Shown: positions 12,237 through 22,987 of the stretch, one piece after another | Layout of the letters: each line of letters starts with the position of its first letter | Position numbering within the stretch: the stretch's first letter is position 1 | Assembly (NCBI RefSeq): GCF_963930625.1 | Contig: NC_089250.1 | Location: 114,714,663-114,778,662 of the forward strand | Direction: 5' to 3' | Source of the DNA: Muntiacus reevesi | Lineage: Eukaryota > Chordata > Mammalia > Artiodactyla > Cervidae | DNA length: 64,000 nucleotides | The notes under the pieces: model-generated | Seen by the model: only the letters and a program-made list of their open reading frames with translations | What the model was told of the DNA's origin: nothing | The model's database searches: none | Made by a program: the position numbers and the translations under genes

Positions 12237-13011
12237 GTAAATGGCAACGGGACCATACCTATCAATCATTACCTTAAATGTAAATGGGTTGAATGCCCCA
12301 ACCAAAAGACAAAGACTGGCTGAATGGATACAAAAACAAGACCCCTATATATGCTGTCTACAAGAGACCCGCTGCGAAACAAGGGACATATACAGACTGA
12401 AAGTGAAGGGCTGGAAAATGATATTCCATGGAAAGAGAGACCAAAAGAAAGCAGGAGTAGCAATACTCATATCAGCTAAAATAGACTTTAAAACAAAGGC
12501 TGTGAAAAGAGACAAAGAAGGACACTACATAATGATCAAATGATCAATCCAAGAAGAAGAAAAAAAAAAAAGAAAATATGACTAAAAAAAAAAAAAGAAG
12601 ATATAACAATTATAAATATATAAATGACCCAACTTAGGAGCACCACAATATGTAAGACAAATGCAAACAAGCATGAAAGGGGAAATTAAGAATAATACTA
12701 TAATAGTGGGAGACTTTAATACCCCACTCACACCTTTGGCTAGATCAACTGAACAGAAAATTAACAAGGAAACACAAACTTTAAATGATACAATAGACCA
12801 GTTAGACCTAATTGATATCTATAGGACATTTCACCACAAAACAATGAATTTCACCATTTTCTCAAGCACACACGGAACCTTCTCCAGGATAGATCACATC
12901 CTGGGCCATAAATCTGGCCTTGGTAAGTTCAAAAAAATTGAAATTTTTCCAAGCATCTTTTCTGACCACAATGCAGTAAGATTAGGTCTCAATTACAGGA
13001 GAAAAACTATT

Positions 13012-13029
13012 AAAAATTCCAACATATGG
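13012..13029. repeat. Left target-site duplication of the nested L1
   Basis: aaaaattccaacatatgg here matches aaaaattccaaaatatgg at 13,287-13,304 with one mismatch in 18. Confidence 0.85.
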
Positions 13030-13286
13030 TCTTTATCTTTCTGGTTTACTTCACTCTGTGTAATGGGCTCCAGTTTCATCCATCTCTTTAGAAATGATTC
13101 AAATGAATTATTTTTAATGACTGAGTAATATTCCATTGTGTATATGTACCACAGCTTCCTTATCCATTTATCTGCTGATGAACATACATAAATCCATGGT
13201 TGATTCATGTCACTGTATGGCAAAAACCACTACAATACTGTAAAGGAATTAGCCTCCAACTAATAAAAATACATGAAGAAAAAGAA
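13030..13286 (+). mobile_element. Short L1 with 5' inversion nested in L1 ORF2
   Basis: The left part (to about 13,190) is the reverse complement of the L1 ORF2 end: it matches, inverted, the region near 17,270-17,400, and on the minus strand it reads KLWYIYTMEYYSVIKNN. The right part (about 13,190-13,286) is the forward L1 3' UTR (aatccatggttgattcatgtc to ctccaactaataaaaat) with an A-rich tail. An 18-base target duplication flanks the whole. This is the classic twin-priming product. Confidence 0.88.
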
Positions 13287-14898
13287 AAAAATTCCAAAAT
13301 ATGGAGGCTGAACAACATGCTGCTGAATAAGCAACAAATCACAGAAGAAATCAAAAGAAATCAAAATATGTATAGAAACGAATGAAAATGAAAACACAAC
13401 AACCCAAAACCTGTGGGACACTGTAAAAGCAGTGCTAATGGGAAGGTTCATAGCAATATAGGCGTACATCAAAAGCAAGAAAAAAATTGAAATAAATAAC
13501 CTAACTCTACACCTAAAGCAACTAGAAAAGGAAGAAATTATGAGCCCCAGGATTAGTAGAAGGAAATAAATCTTAAAATTTAGGGCAGAAATAAATGCAA
13601 AAGAAACAAAAGAGACCATAGCAAAAATCAACAAAGCCAAAAGCTAGTTCTTTGAGAAGATAAATAAAATTGACAAACCATTAGCCAGACTCATTAGGAA
13701 ACAAAGGGAGAAAAATCAAATCAATAAAATTAGAAATGAAGATGGAGAGATCATAACAGACAACACAGAAATACAAAGGATCATAAGAGACTACTATCAG
13801 CAACTATATGCCAATAAAATGGACAACTTGGAAGAAATAGACAAATTCTTAGAAAAATACAACTTTCCAAAACTGAACTAGAAAGAAATGGAAAATCTTA
13901 ACAGATCCATTACAAGCACGGAAATCGAAACTGTAATCAGAAATCTTCCAGCAAACAAAAGCCCGGGACCAGATGGCTTCACAGCTGGATTCTACCAAAA
14001 ATTTAGAGAAGAGCTAACACCTATTCTACTCAAATGCTTCCAGAAAATTGCAGTGGGAGGTAAACTTCCAGACTCATTCTATGAAGCCACCATCACCCTA
14101 AAACCAAAACCTGAGAAAGATGCCACAAAAAGAAAAAAAAAGAAAAAAAGAAAATTACAGCCCAATATCACTGATGAACATAGATGCAAAAATCCTTAAC
14201 AATATTCTAGCAAACAGAATCCAACAACATATTTAAAAGATCATACATCATGACCAAGTGGACTTTATCCCAGGGATGCAAGGATTCTTCAATATCTGCA
14301 AATCAATCAACATAATACACCACATTAACAAATGAAAACATTAAAACCATATGATTATCTCAGTAGATGCAGAGAAAGCCTTTGACAAAATTCAACATCC
14401 GTTTATGATAAAAATTCTACAGAAAGCAGGCATAGAAGGAACATACCTCAACATAATAAAAGCTATATATGACAAACCCACCGCAAACATTATCCTCAAT
14501 GGTGAAAAATTGAAAGCATTTCCCCAAAAGTCAGGAACAAGACAAGGGTGCCCACTCTCACTACTACTATTCAACATAGTTTTGGAAGTTTTGGCCACAG
14601 CAATCAGAGCAGAAAAAGAAATAAAAGGAATCCAGATTGGAAAAGAAGAAGTAAAACTCTCACTGTTTGCAAATGAATGATCCTCTACATAGAAAACCCG
14701 AAAGACTTCACCAGAAAATTACTAGAGCTTATCAATGAATATAGCAAATTTGCAGGATATAAAATCAACACACTAAAATCCCTTGCATTCCTATACACTA
14801 ATAATGAGAAAATAGAAAGAGAAATTAAGAAAACAATTCCATTCACCACTGCAATGAAAAGAATAAAATACTTAGGAATATATCTACCTAAAGAACAA

Positions 14899-15928
14899 TA
14901 AACTGGAAAATTCTAAAAGATGTGGAAATACCAGACCACCTGATCTGCCTCTTGAGAAACCTATATGCAGGTCAGGAAGCAACAGTTAAAACTGGACATG
15001 GAACAACAGACTATTCCAAATAGGAAAAGGAGTATATCAAGGCTGTATATTGTCACCCTGCTTATTTAAATTATACGCAGAGTACATCATGAGAAACGCT
15101 GGGCTGGAAGAAGCACAAGCTGGAATCAAGATTGCCAGGAGAAATATCAATAACCTCAGATATGCAGATGACACCACCTTTATGGCAGAAAGTAAAGAGG
15201 AGCTAAAAAGACTCTTGACGAAAGTGAAAGAGGAGAGTGAAAAAGTTGACTGAAAGCTCAACATTCAGAGAACTAAGATCATGGAATCTGGTCCCATCAC
15301 TTCATGGGAAATAGATGGGGAAACAGTGAAAACAATGTCAAACTTTATATTGGGGGGCAGATGGTGATTGCAGCCATGAAATTAAATGACGCTTACTCCT
15401 TGAAAGGAAAGTTATGGCCATCCTAGATAACATATTAAAAAACAGAGACATTACTTTGCCAACAAAGTTCCGTCTAGTCAAGGCTATTGTTTTTCCAGTA
15501 GTCATGTATGGATGTGAGAGGTGGACTGTGAAGAAAGCGGAGTGCTGAAGAATTGATACTTTTGAACTGTGGTGTTGGAGAAGACTCTTGAGAGTCCCTT
15601 GAATGGCAAGGAGATCTTACCAGTCCATCCTAAAGGAGATCAGTCCTGGGTATTCACTGGGGGGAATGATGCTGAAGCTGAAACTCCAATACTTTGGCCA
15701 CCACATGGGGAGAGTTGACTCATTGGAAAAGACCCTGATGCTGGGAGGGACTGGGGGCAGGAGGAGAAGGGGACGACAGAGGATGAGATGGCTGGATGGA
15801 ATCACCGACTCGATGGACATGAGTTTGATTAAACTCCGGGAGTTGGTGATGGACAGGGAGGCCTGTCGTGCTGCAGTTCATGGGGTCGCAAAGAGTCAGA
15901 CACAACTGAGCGACTGAACTGAACTGAC
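14899..15928 (+). mobile_element. BovB 3' fragment nested in L1 ORF2
   Basis: L1 ORF2 breaks after tatctacctaaagaacaa and resumes at agaaacaaaagacctatat. Between them lies a BovB piece from ctggaaaattctaaaagatg to actgaactgactga-type tail sequence. A short imperfect target duplication, agaacaa/agaaacaa, flanks it. The frame 15,050-15,253 carries the BovB reverse-transcriptase motif NLRYADDTT. The frame 15,603-15,917 is the C-terminus. Confidence 0.88.
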
Positions 15929-17797
15929 AGAAACAAAAGACCTATATATAGAAATCTATAAAACACTGGTGAAAGAAACCAAAGAGAACACAAATAGATG
16001 GTGTGTTCATGGATCAGAAGTATCAATATAGTGAAAATAAGTGTGCTACCCAAAGCAATCTACAGATTCAATGCAATCCCTATCAAGCTACCAACGGTAT
16101 TTTTCACAGAGCTAGAACAAATAATTTCACAATTTGTACGGAAATACAAAAAATCTCAAATAGCCAAAGCAATCTTGAGAAAAAAGAATGGAACTGCAGG
16201 AATAAACCTGCCTGACTTCAGGCTCTAATACAAAGCCACAGTCATCAAGACAGTATGGTACTGGCACAAAGACAGAAATATAGATCAATGGAACAAAATA
16301 GAAAGCCCAGAGATAAATCCACACACCTTTGGACACCTTATCTTTGACAAAGGAGGCAAGAATATACATTGGAGAAAAGACAATATCTTTAACAAGTGGT
16401 GCTGGGAAAACTTGTCATCCACTTGTAAAAGAATGAGACTAGAACACTTCCTAACACCATACACAAAAATAAGCTCAAAATGAATTAAAGATCTAAACGT
16501 AAGACCAGAAACTATAAAACTCCTAAGCAAAACGTAGCAAAATATAGGCAAAACACTCTCCGACATAAATCACAGCATGATCCTCTATGACCCACCTCCC
16601 AGAGCAATGGAAATAAAAACAAAACAACAACAACAACAACAACAGAAAAATGGGACCTAATTAAAATTAAAAGTTTCTGCACAACAAAGGAAACTATAAG
16701 CAAGGTGAAAAGACAGCATTCAGAATGGGAGAAAATAATAGCAAACAAAACAACAGACAAAGAATTAATCTCAAAAATATAAAAGCAACTCCTGCAGCTC
16801 AATTCCAGAAAAATAAATGACCCAATGAAAAAATGGGCCAAAGAACTAAACAGACATTTCTCCAAAGAAGACATACAGATGGCTAACAAGCACATGAAAA
16901 GATGCCCAACATCAATCACTATCAGAGAAATGCAAATCAAAACCACAATGCAGTACCATTTCACGCCTGTCAGAATGGCTGCTATTCAACAGTCTGCAAG
17001 CAATAAATGCTGGAGAGGGTGTGGAGAAAAGAGAACTTTCTTACACTGTTGGTGGGAATGCAAACTAGTGCAGCCACTATGGAGAACAGTGTGGAGATTC
17101 CTTAAGAAATTGGAAATAGAACTGCCAATTGACCCAGCAATCCCACTGCTGGGCATACACACCGAGGAAACCAGGATTGAAAGAGACACATGTACTCCAA
17201 TGTTTATCACAGCACTGTTTATAAAAGTCAGGACATGGAAGCAACCTAGATGTCCATCAGCAGACAAAAGGGTAAGAAAACTGTGGTACATATACACAAT
17301 GGAGTAATACTCAGCCATTAAAAAGAATACGTTTGAAAAGGTTCTAATTAGGTGGACGAAACTGGAGCCCATTATACAGAGTGAAGTAAGCCAGAAAGGA
17401 AAACACCAATACAGTATACTAACGCATATATATGGAATTTAGAAAGATGGTAATGATAACCCTGTATGTGAGACAGCAAAAGAGACACAGATGTATAGAA
17501 CAGTCTTTTGAATTCTGTGGGGGAGGGGGAGGGTGGAATGATTGGGGAGAATGGCATGGAAACATGTAAATTATCATATGTGAAACGAAATGCCAGTCCA
17601 GGTTCGATGCATGATACAGGGTGTTTGGGGCTGGTGCACTAGGATGACCCAGAGGGATGGGATGGGGAGGGAGGTGTGGGGCGTTCAGGACGTAGAACAC
17701 ATGTACATCCGTGGAGGATTCATGTCATTGTATGGTAAAACCATTGGAATATTTTAAAGTAGTTAGCCTCCAATTAAAATAAATAAATTTATATTGA

Positions 17798-17813
17798 AAA
17801 AAATTATCTCCAA
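17798..17813. repeat. Right target-site duplication of the full-length L1
   Basis: It is an exact copy of the 16-mer at 7,483-7,498. Confidence 0.85.
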
Positions 17814-19412
17814 AGAAAGGAAAATGGAAGCAGACATTTGAATCCTAGGGGCTGTTGCGAAATCAATTCTGAAATGGAAGTTTTGGAGATTACTGAAAAT
17901 ATTAAGAAATAAATAGACCTCAAATAAACAACCTTACTTTAAACCTCAAGGAATGAGAAAAAGGACAAATGAAGCCAAAAGTTAGCAGAAGGAATGAAGT
18001 AATAAAGATCAGAGCAGAAGTAAAACAAAATAAAGACAAGAACAATAGTACAAAAGGTCAGAGAAGCAAAGACCTGGTTTTTCAAAGTATTTTAAAAAAT
18101 CGATAAACTTTTAGCTATAGGAAAACACAAATAAATGAAATTATAAATGGAAGAGAAGACTTTACAACTTTATACTCTAGAAATAATTACAATCATAGGA
18201 GGATGTGAATAATTATATACCACAAAGTTAGATAACCTATAAGAAATGAATAAGTCCCTAGAAACACAACAACCTGAAAACCTGAATCAAGAAGAAATAT
18301 AAAATTTAGATAGATCAAGGACAAGTAAAAAAATTGAAACAGTAATTTTCAAAAACCCACTACAGAAAACTCCAAAAGCAGATGGCTTCACTGATGAATT
18401 CTACCAAACATTGAAAGCATTAATGCCAATTCTTCTTAAAAACTTCTGAACAATTAAAGAAAAGAGATTACCTCCAAACTCTACAAGGCCAGCATTACTC
18501 TGATACCAAAGCCAGATAAGGAGAGTACAAGGAAAGAAAACTGGACCAATATCCCTGATGAATACAGATGCAAAGAATAATAGTAAGCCAAATTCAAGAA
18601 CACATTAAAAGGGTAATGCATAATGACAAAGTGGATTTATTCCTAGAATGCAAAGATGGTTCAACATACGCAAATCAGGAAGTATGATACTTCATGTTAA
18701 TAGAATGAAAGATAAAAGTTACATGATCACTTTAATAGATGCAGGAAAAGCAATTGCCAGAATACAACCTTTCCTAATAAAAACCCTCAACCTATTGTGT
18801 ATAAAAGAAACACATCGCAACATAACAAAGGCCACATAGGGCAAACCCACAGGTAACATTCCAGTCAATGGTGAAAAAGTAAAAGAGTTTTCTCTCAGGT
18901 CATTGTCAAGAGAAGGATACTCACTCTCATCATTCTTATCCAATATAGCACTGGAATTCCTAACTAGAGTAATTAGGCAAGACAAAGACATGAAGGGCAT
19001 CCAAATCAAAAAGAAGTAAATTCCCCCATTTGCAACTAATTTTATATATAGAAAATCCAAAAGGCAGCCCATAACTGTTGGAAATAACCAAGTCAGTAAA
19101 GTTGAACCATTAAAAATATCAAGATACTGAAATAAGCATGTCTATAATGATGAAATATCTGAAAATGCAAAGCAAAGTAACACATTTTAATAGTTTAAAA
19201 CAATAAAATGCTTAGAAAAATTTAACCAGTTAAGTGAAATATCTATACAATGAAAAGAATACAACTTTGTTGAAAGAAATCAAAAGCACAAACAAAATGA
19301 AAGATTGTGATGTTCATGGATTGAAAGAATTATTGCTAAAATGGTCATAGATTTAGAGAAAAATAAATAAATTTATAGATATAGGTCATCATCTATAGAT
19401 TCAATTCTATCC
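17814..19412 (+). mobile_element. Older L1, ORF2 middle part
   Basis: Diverged L1 ORF2 words occur in order, such as agatggcttcactgatgaattctacc (the GPDGF region), aatgacaaagtggatttattcc and caatatagcactggaattcctaac (after the RT core). Stops are frequent. The element resumes after 21,605 and is older than the L1 at 7,499. Confidence 0.8.
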
Positions 19413-19425
19413 CTATCAAAATTCT
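19407..19425. repeat. Left target duplication of a composite insertion
   Basis: ctatccctatcaaaattct here matches ctatttctatcaaaattct at 21,587-21,605 (two mismatches in 19; the last 13 bases are identical). Confidence 0.75.
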
Positions 19426-19611
19426 TTTTTTTCCCACATTTGGCACAGATTTTATTTGCTTGTTAATCATCTAAGAGAAATCTTTCCTTCCATGAACTAG
19501 CATAATCACTTTCAGATTTCTTGAAATGCACAGACTTCCTGGTCTAACTGTTTTAAACAAGAAAGAGTGTAGAAGCAGAGAGGAGAACTACCACGCTTGT
19601 GCTGTCTGCTT
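19426..19611 (-). mobile_element. Poly(A)-tailed 3' end of an unidentified transcript, minus strand
   Basis: Read on the minus strand, the sequence ends in gcaaataaaatctgtgcc, about 10 bases of unique sequence and an A-run that abuts the target duplication. This is the signature of an L1-mobilised transcript end (a retrocopy 3' end or 3' transduction). I do not recognise the source. No protein homology is evident in the ~180 bases. Confidence 0.5.
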
Positions 19612-19822
19612 GTGTGTGTGCACAGTAGTGTCTGACGCTTTAAGACCCCAGGGCCTGTAGCCTGCCAGGCTACTCTGTCCACAGAATCTTCCAGGCAAAA
19701 TGATGGAGTGGGCTGCCATTACCTTCTCCACATGATCTCCTGACCAAGGGATTGAATCCACATCTTGCAGCTCCTGCATTAGCAGGAATATTCTTTACCA
19801 TGTGCTACCTGGGAAGCCTGAG
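19612..19822 (-). mobile_element. Bov-tA SINE, minus strand
   Basis: Reverse Bov-tA words: gtgtctgacgctttaagacccc, gtagcctgccaggctactctgtcc, ggagtgggctgccatt, ending near gctacctgggaagcct. Confidence 0.85.
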
Positions 19823-19837
19823 AACCGCCATCTGTTG

Positions 19838-20296
19838 CTATTTAGTTTCTAAGATGTGATCTCATGGATGGCAGCATGTCAGGCTTCTCTATCCTTCACT
19901 ATCTCCCAGAGCTTGCTCAAGCTCATGTACATTGAGTTGGTGATGTGATCCAACCATCTCATCCTCTGTTGCCCCTTTTTAATCCTTCCCTCAATCTTTC
20001 CCAGCATCTGGGTCTTTTCCAGTGAGTATACACTTCACGTTAGGTGGCCAAAGAATTCAACCTTAAACTCATCATCAGTCTTTTTAATGAATACTCCAGG
20101 TTGATTTCCTTTAGAATTGACTGGTTTAATATCCTTGCAGTCCAAGGAACTCTCAAGAGTCTTTCTTGGCACCACAATTCAAAAGCATCAGTTCTTTGAT
20201 ATTGAGCTTTCTTCATGGTCCAATTTTCACATCTGTACATAACTACTGGAAAAACCATAGCTTTGACTATAAGGACTATTGCTGGCAAAGTGATGT
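19838..20296 (-). mobile_element. BovB 3' fragment, minus strand
   Basis: Reverse complement of the BovB C-terminal region, from atggcagcatgtcaggcttctc to ctttgactataaggactattgctggcaaag. It is cut on the right by the L1 fragment that follows. Confidence 0.88.
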
Positions 20297-21574
20297 GAGG
20301 AGAACATAGGCAAAACACTCTCTGACATAAATCACAGCAGGATCCTCTATGACCCACTCCCAGAATATTGGAAATAAAAGCAAAAATAAACAAATGGGAC
20401 CTAATGAAACTTAAAAGCTTTTGCACAACAAAGGAAACTATAAGCGAGGTGAAAAGACAGCATTCAGAATGGGAGAAAATAATAGCAAATGAAGCAATAG
20501 AAAAAGGATTAATCTCAAAAATATACAAGCAACTCCTGAAGCTCAATTCCAGAAAAATAAATGACCCAATCAAAAAGTGGGCCAAAGAACTAAACAGACA
20601 TTTCTCCAAAGAAGACATACAAATGACTAACAAACACATGAGAAGATGCCCAACATCACTCATTACTAGAGAAATGCAAGTCAAAACCACAATGAGGTAC
20701 CATTATATGCCAGTCAGGATGGCTGCTATCCAAAAGTCTATAAGCAATTAATGCTGGAGAGGGTGTGGAGAAAAGGAAACCCTCCTACACTGTTGGTGGG
20801 AATGCAAACTGGTACAGCCACTATGGAGAACAGTGTGGAGATTCCTTTAAAAAACTGGAAATAGAACTGCCATTTGACCCAGCAACCCCACTCTGGACAT
20901 ACACACCGAGGAAACCAGATCTGAAAGAGACACGTGCACCCCAATGTTCATCACAGCACTGTTTATAATAGCCAGGACATGGAAGCAACCTAGATGCCCA
21001 TCAGCAGGCAAATGGATAAGAAAGCCGTGGTACATATACACCATGGAATATTACTCAGCCATTAAAAAGAATTCATCTGAATCAGTTCTAATGAAATGGA
21101 TAAAACTGGAGCCCATTATACAGAGTGAAGTAAGCCAGAAAGAGAAACACCAATACAGTATACTAATGCATATATGGAATTTAGAAAGATGGTAATGATA
21201 ACCCTATATGCAAAACAGTAAAAGAGACACAGATGTACAGAACTGACATTTGGACTCTGTGGGCGAAGGCGAGGATGGGATGTTTTGAGAGAACAGCATC
21301 AAAACATGTATATTATCAAGGGTGAAACAGATCACCAGCCCAGGTTGGATGCATGAGACAAGGGCTCAGGGCTGGTGCACCGGGAAGACCCAGAGGGATG
21401 GGGTGGGGAGGGAGGTGGGATAGGGTGCGGAGGGAGGTGGGAGGGGGGATCGGGATGGGGAATACATGTAAATCCATGGCTGATTCAAGTCAATGTAGGG
21501 CAAAAACCACTACAATATTGTAAAGTAATTAGCCTCCAACTAATAAAAATAAATGGAAAAGAAAAAAAAAAAAA
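20297..21574 (+). mobile_element. L1-BT 3' fragment
   Basis: It starts in ORF2 (gaggagaacataggcaaaacactc), includes the C-terminal Cys/His region, split across frames by a stop and a frameshift (20,368-20,968), and ends with a 3' UTR (ctccaactaataaaaataaatgg) and an A-run. It is 5'-truncated and not inverted. Confidence 0.9.
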
Positions 21575-21586
21575 GCAGAGACATCA

Positions 21587-22987
21587 CTATTTCTATCAAA
21601 ATTCTAATGGCATTCTTCACAGATATAAAAAAAAAGCCCCAAAATTTGTATGGAACCACTAAGGACCTTGAGTAGCCAAAGCAATCCTGATAAAGAAGAA
21701 CAAAGTTGGAGGTATCGCACATCCTCATTACAAAATACAATACCCAAAGCCATAGTAATAAAAAGAGTATACTTTTAGCATAAAAATAGACACAGACCAA
21801 TAGAGCCGAATAGAGAGCCTAGAAAGAAACTGTCCATATATGCTCAAAATATTTGACAAGGAAGCCAAGTACACCCAGTGGGAAAAGGATGGTCTCTTCA
21901 ATCAGTGGTGTTGAGAAAGCTGGATCAGCACAAGCAGGACAATGAAATTGGACCACTATCTTATAACACACACATAGCACATTACCTGACATCAATCATA
22001 GAACTTAGACCTGATACCATAAAACTTCTGGAAGAAAACATGGGGTAGCATTTCCTCAACATCAAGTCCTGGTAGTGATATTTTAGATATGACATCAAAA
22101 GCACAAACAACAAAGGCAAAAAAAAAAAAAAAAAAAAAAAAGCCTAAGGTGACAATATCAAATTTAAAAGTCTCTGCACAGCGATGGAAACAATTACCTG
22201 AAAAGACAGCCTACACATTGGGAGAAAATTTGCAAACCATGAATAGCAGTTAATATACAAAACATATGAAGAACTCACACAAGTCATTAACAATCTGATT
22301 TTAAAATAGACAAAGTGAAGACACAGATATTTTCCCAAAGAAAACACAGAAATGGATATAGATATATGGAAAGATGTTCAAGACACTTAAGCAGAGAAAT
22401 ATAGATCAAAACCACAATAAGCTATCACCTCACACATTTAAGAATGGCTATCACCAAGATGACAAGGTATGATAAGTTTTGGCAAGGATGAAAAGAAAAG
22501 TGAACTTGTTGTGTAACCTATTTGTGGGAATGCAAGCCGATTCAACTACTATGGAAATCCAGATAGATTTCCAGAAAAAATCAAGAGATGTACCCAGTGA
22601 ACTAGCAATCCCATTTCTGGGTATACACCAAAAGGAAACAAAAGCAGATTTTTAAAGAGATATATGCACTCTCCTGTCTTTTTACAGCATTTTTCTTAAT
22701 AGCTCAGATATAGGAACGAACTACGAGCCCATCAATGAATAGATAAAAAGATGAGATATACACATATATGCAGAGGAATATTATTCAACCATGATGAAGA
22801 AGTATATTCTCCCACTTGCAACAATGTGAATGAATCTTGAGGACATTATGCTAATTGAGATGTCAGACTGAGAAAAATAAATACTCTAAGATATCGCTTA
22901 TCCATGACATCTAGAAAAAGCCAAATTCATAAAACAGAGTAAATGGTTACTAGGGATGATGGGGAAAAGGGTTGCTGTGTGTTTTTA
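21587..22987 (+). mobile_element. Older L1, ORF2 C-terminal part and 3' end
   Basis: It continues the L1 interrupted at 19,412: atggcattcttcacag, ggacaatgaaattggaccactatc, aagaacccacacaa-type words and catgatgaagaagtatattctcc. It contains an A-run at about 22,119-22,141 and is interrupted again by a BovB at 22,988. Confidence 0.82.

Larger units (their letters stand above)
12241..17307 (+). pseudogene. L1 ORF2 remnant (endonuclease/reverse transcriptase), broken
   Basis: ORF2 supplies the endonuclease and reverse transcriptase of L1. The start at 12,241 lies just after the ORF1 remnant. The first 100 codons carry the endonuclease N-terminus (SIITLNVNGLNAPTKR, CCLQETR). GDFNTPL and RIDHILGHK follow in 12,661-13,128. 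After a nested L1 insertion, the reverse-transcriptase parts appear at 13,888-14,199 (NKSPGPDGF) and 14,351-14,680 (DAEKAFDKIQHPF, SGTRQGCPLS). The catalytic FADD is replaced by FANE followed by a stop at about 14,678-14,680. A BovB insertion follows, then the C-terminal part at 16,825-17,307 with a CCHC-like Cys/His cluster (CWRGCGEK...HCWWEC). Many stops; non-functional. Confidence 0.9.
7499..17797 (+). mobile_element. Full-length L1-BT-type LINE with nested insertions
   Basis: A long 5' UTR starts with ggccatcctaaggtggtggaggaatagg, followed by ORF1, ORF2 and a 3' UTR ending in an A-rich tail (attaaaataaataaatttatattg). Matching 16-base target duplications bound it. Its span of about 10.3 kb is inflated by a BovB in the 5' UTR (8,880-9,813), a 5'-inverted L1 in ORF2 (13,030-13,286) and a second BovB in ORF2 (14,899-15,928). 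Stops and frameshifts in both ORFs and a changed reverse-transcriptase motif make it immobile. Confidence 0.9.
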
